A DNA stretch of 5,815 bases from Vulcanimicrobiota bacterium (GTDB lineage: Bacteria > Vulcanimicrobiota > Vulcanimicrobiia > Vulcanimicrobiales > Vulcanimicrobiaceae). The translations under genes and the position numbers were made by a program. The stretch spans positions 1 to 5,815 of the forward strand of contig JASHTE010000147.1 of assembly GCA_030040695.1 (NCBI GenBank). Reading direction: 5' to 3'. Of this stretch, positions 5,690 through 5,815 are shown piece after piece. Below the pieces are notes generated by a model. That model did not search any database. It had not been told where the DNA came from and saw only the letters and a program-made list of their open reading frames with translations. How positions within the stretch are numbered: the first letter of the stretch is position 1; each line of letters begins with the position of its first letter.

Positions 5690-5815
5690 ACACGACAAGC
5701 CGAGTCGCGATGCTCGTCGAGCCGCGCCGTATCGAGTTGCGGGAGGAACGTGTCGCGCCGCCGCCTCCGGGCGCAATCCAAGTGCGAGTGCGTGCCGCGC
5801 TCACCGACGGCACCG
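5686..5815 (+). CDS. N-terminus of a medium-chain (MDR, zinc alcohol dehydrogenase-like) dehydrogenase; 3' end outside window
   Basis: ATG 5686 overlaps the ribE stop as ATGA, and the frame is open to the right edge (43 whole codons). The visible protein reads MNTTSRVAMLVEPRRIELRE, then ERVAPPPPGAIQVRVRAALT and DGT. This is the start of a GroES-like domain of the MDR superfamily: a first strand ending in a Pro, the I-E-L-R-E strand, a proline-rich turn followed by a Gly, then Q-V-R-V-R-A-A. The full protein would be about 320-360 residues with an NAD(P)-binding Rossmann domain downstream. Where zinc-dependent members usually have the first catalytic-zinc cysteine (C-G-T/S-D), this one has Asp41 (T-D-G-T). 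The substrate cannot be inferred. An ATG at 5710 is a possible later start. Overlap with ribE suggests the same transcript. Confidence 0.75.
   Translation, partial: MNTTSRVAMLVEPRRIELREERVAPPPPGAIQVRVRAALTDGT

Noticed and set aside
1..5815. tRNA/rRNA genes, CRISPR arrays, IS ends, att sites
   Set aside because: No cloverleaf, regularly spaced repeats, transposase or integrase, or terminal inverted repeats were seen; coding sequence fills nearly the whole window.

Overview
The window is a gene-dense, GC-rich stretch of bacterial chromosome. It holds seven protein-coding genes (two cut by the window edges) and almost no spacer DNA. GTG and possibly TTG starts, stop/start overlaps and CGN-rich arginine codons fit a high-GC bacterium. 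The phylum cannot be fixed from the sequence. Secreted aspartyl-protease/PDZ proteins and tight comF/rib operons would suit lineages such as Vulcanimicrobiota (Eremiobacterota) or Acidobacteriota, but this is only an impression from memory.

Layout. (1) Bases 1-344, plus strand: C-terminal end of a left-handed beta-helix (hexapeptide-repeat) protein, probably the tail of a sugar-nucleotide pyrophosphorylase. (2) Bases 357-1495, plus strand: a two-gene unit made of a 281-residue RelA/SpoT-type nucleotide synthetase without a hydrolase domain and a 98-residue protein of unknown function, joined by an ATGA overlap. Its codon use (ATA, AGG, AGA, TTA) looks less GC-adapted than the flanks, so it may be an acquired module. 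(3) Bases 1521-3344, minus strand: a secreted 607-residue protein with an N-terminal beta-rich domain, a two-lobed aspartic protease (two DTG motifs) and a C-terminal PDZ domain. (4) Bases 3413-5815, plus strand: an overlapping gene string comF - ribD - ribE - MDR-type dehydrogenase (truncated), read divergently from the protease.

How the genes work together. RibD and RibE catalyse the deaminase/reductase steps and the final step of riboflavin synthesis. The overlaps (GTGA, 8 nt, ATGA) imply one translationally coupled transcript that also carries the ComF-family phosphoribosyltransferase and the dehydrogenase. ribBA and ribH are not in the window. The 68-nt divergent spacer is too short for a complete FMN riboswitch ahead of comF.

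The best candidate for an under-described system is the synthetase/small-protein pair at 357-1495. It has the gene arrangement of a toxic small alarmone synthetase with a partner protein, but the partner resembles no antitoxin that I can name. Without homology searches or experiments, toxin-antitoxin function remains an inference.
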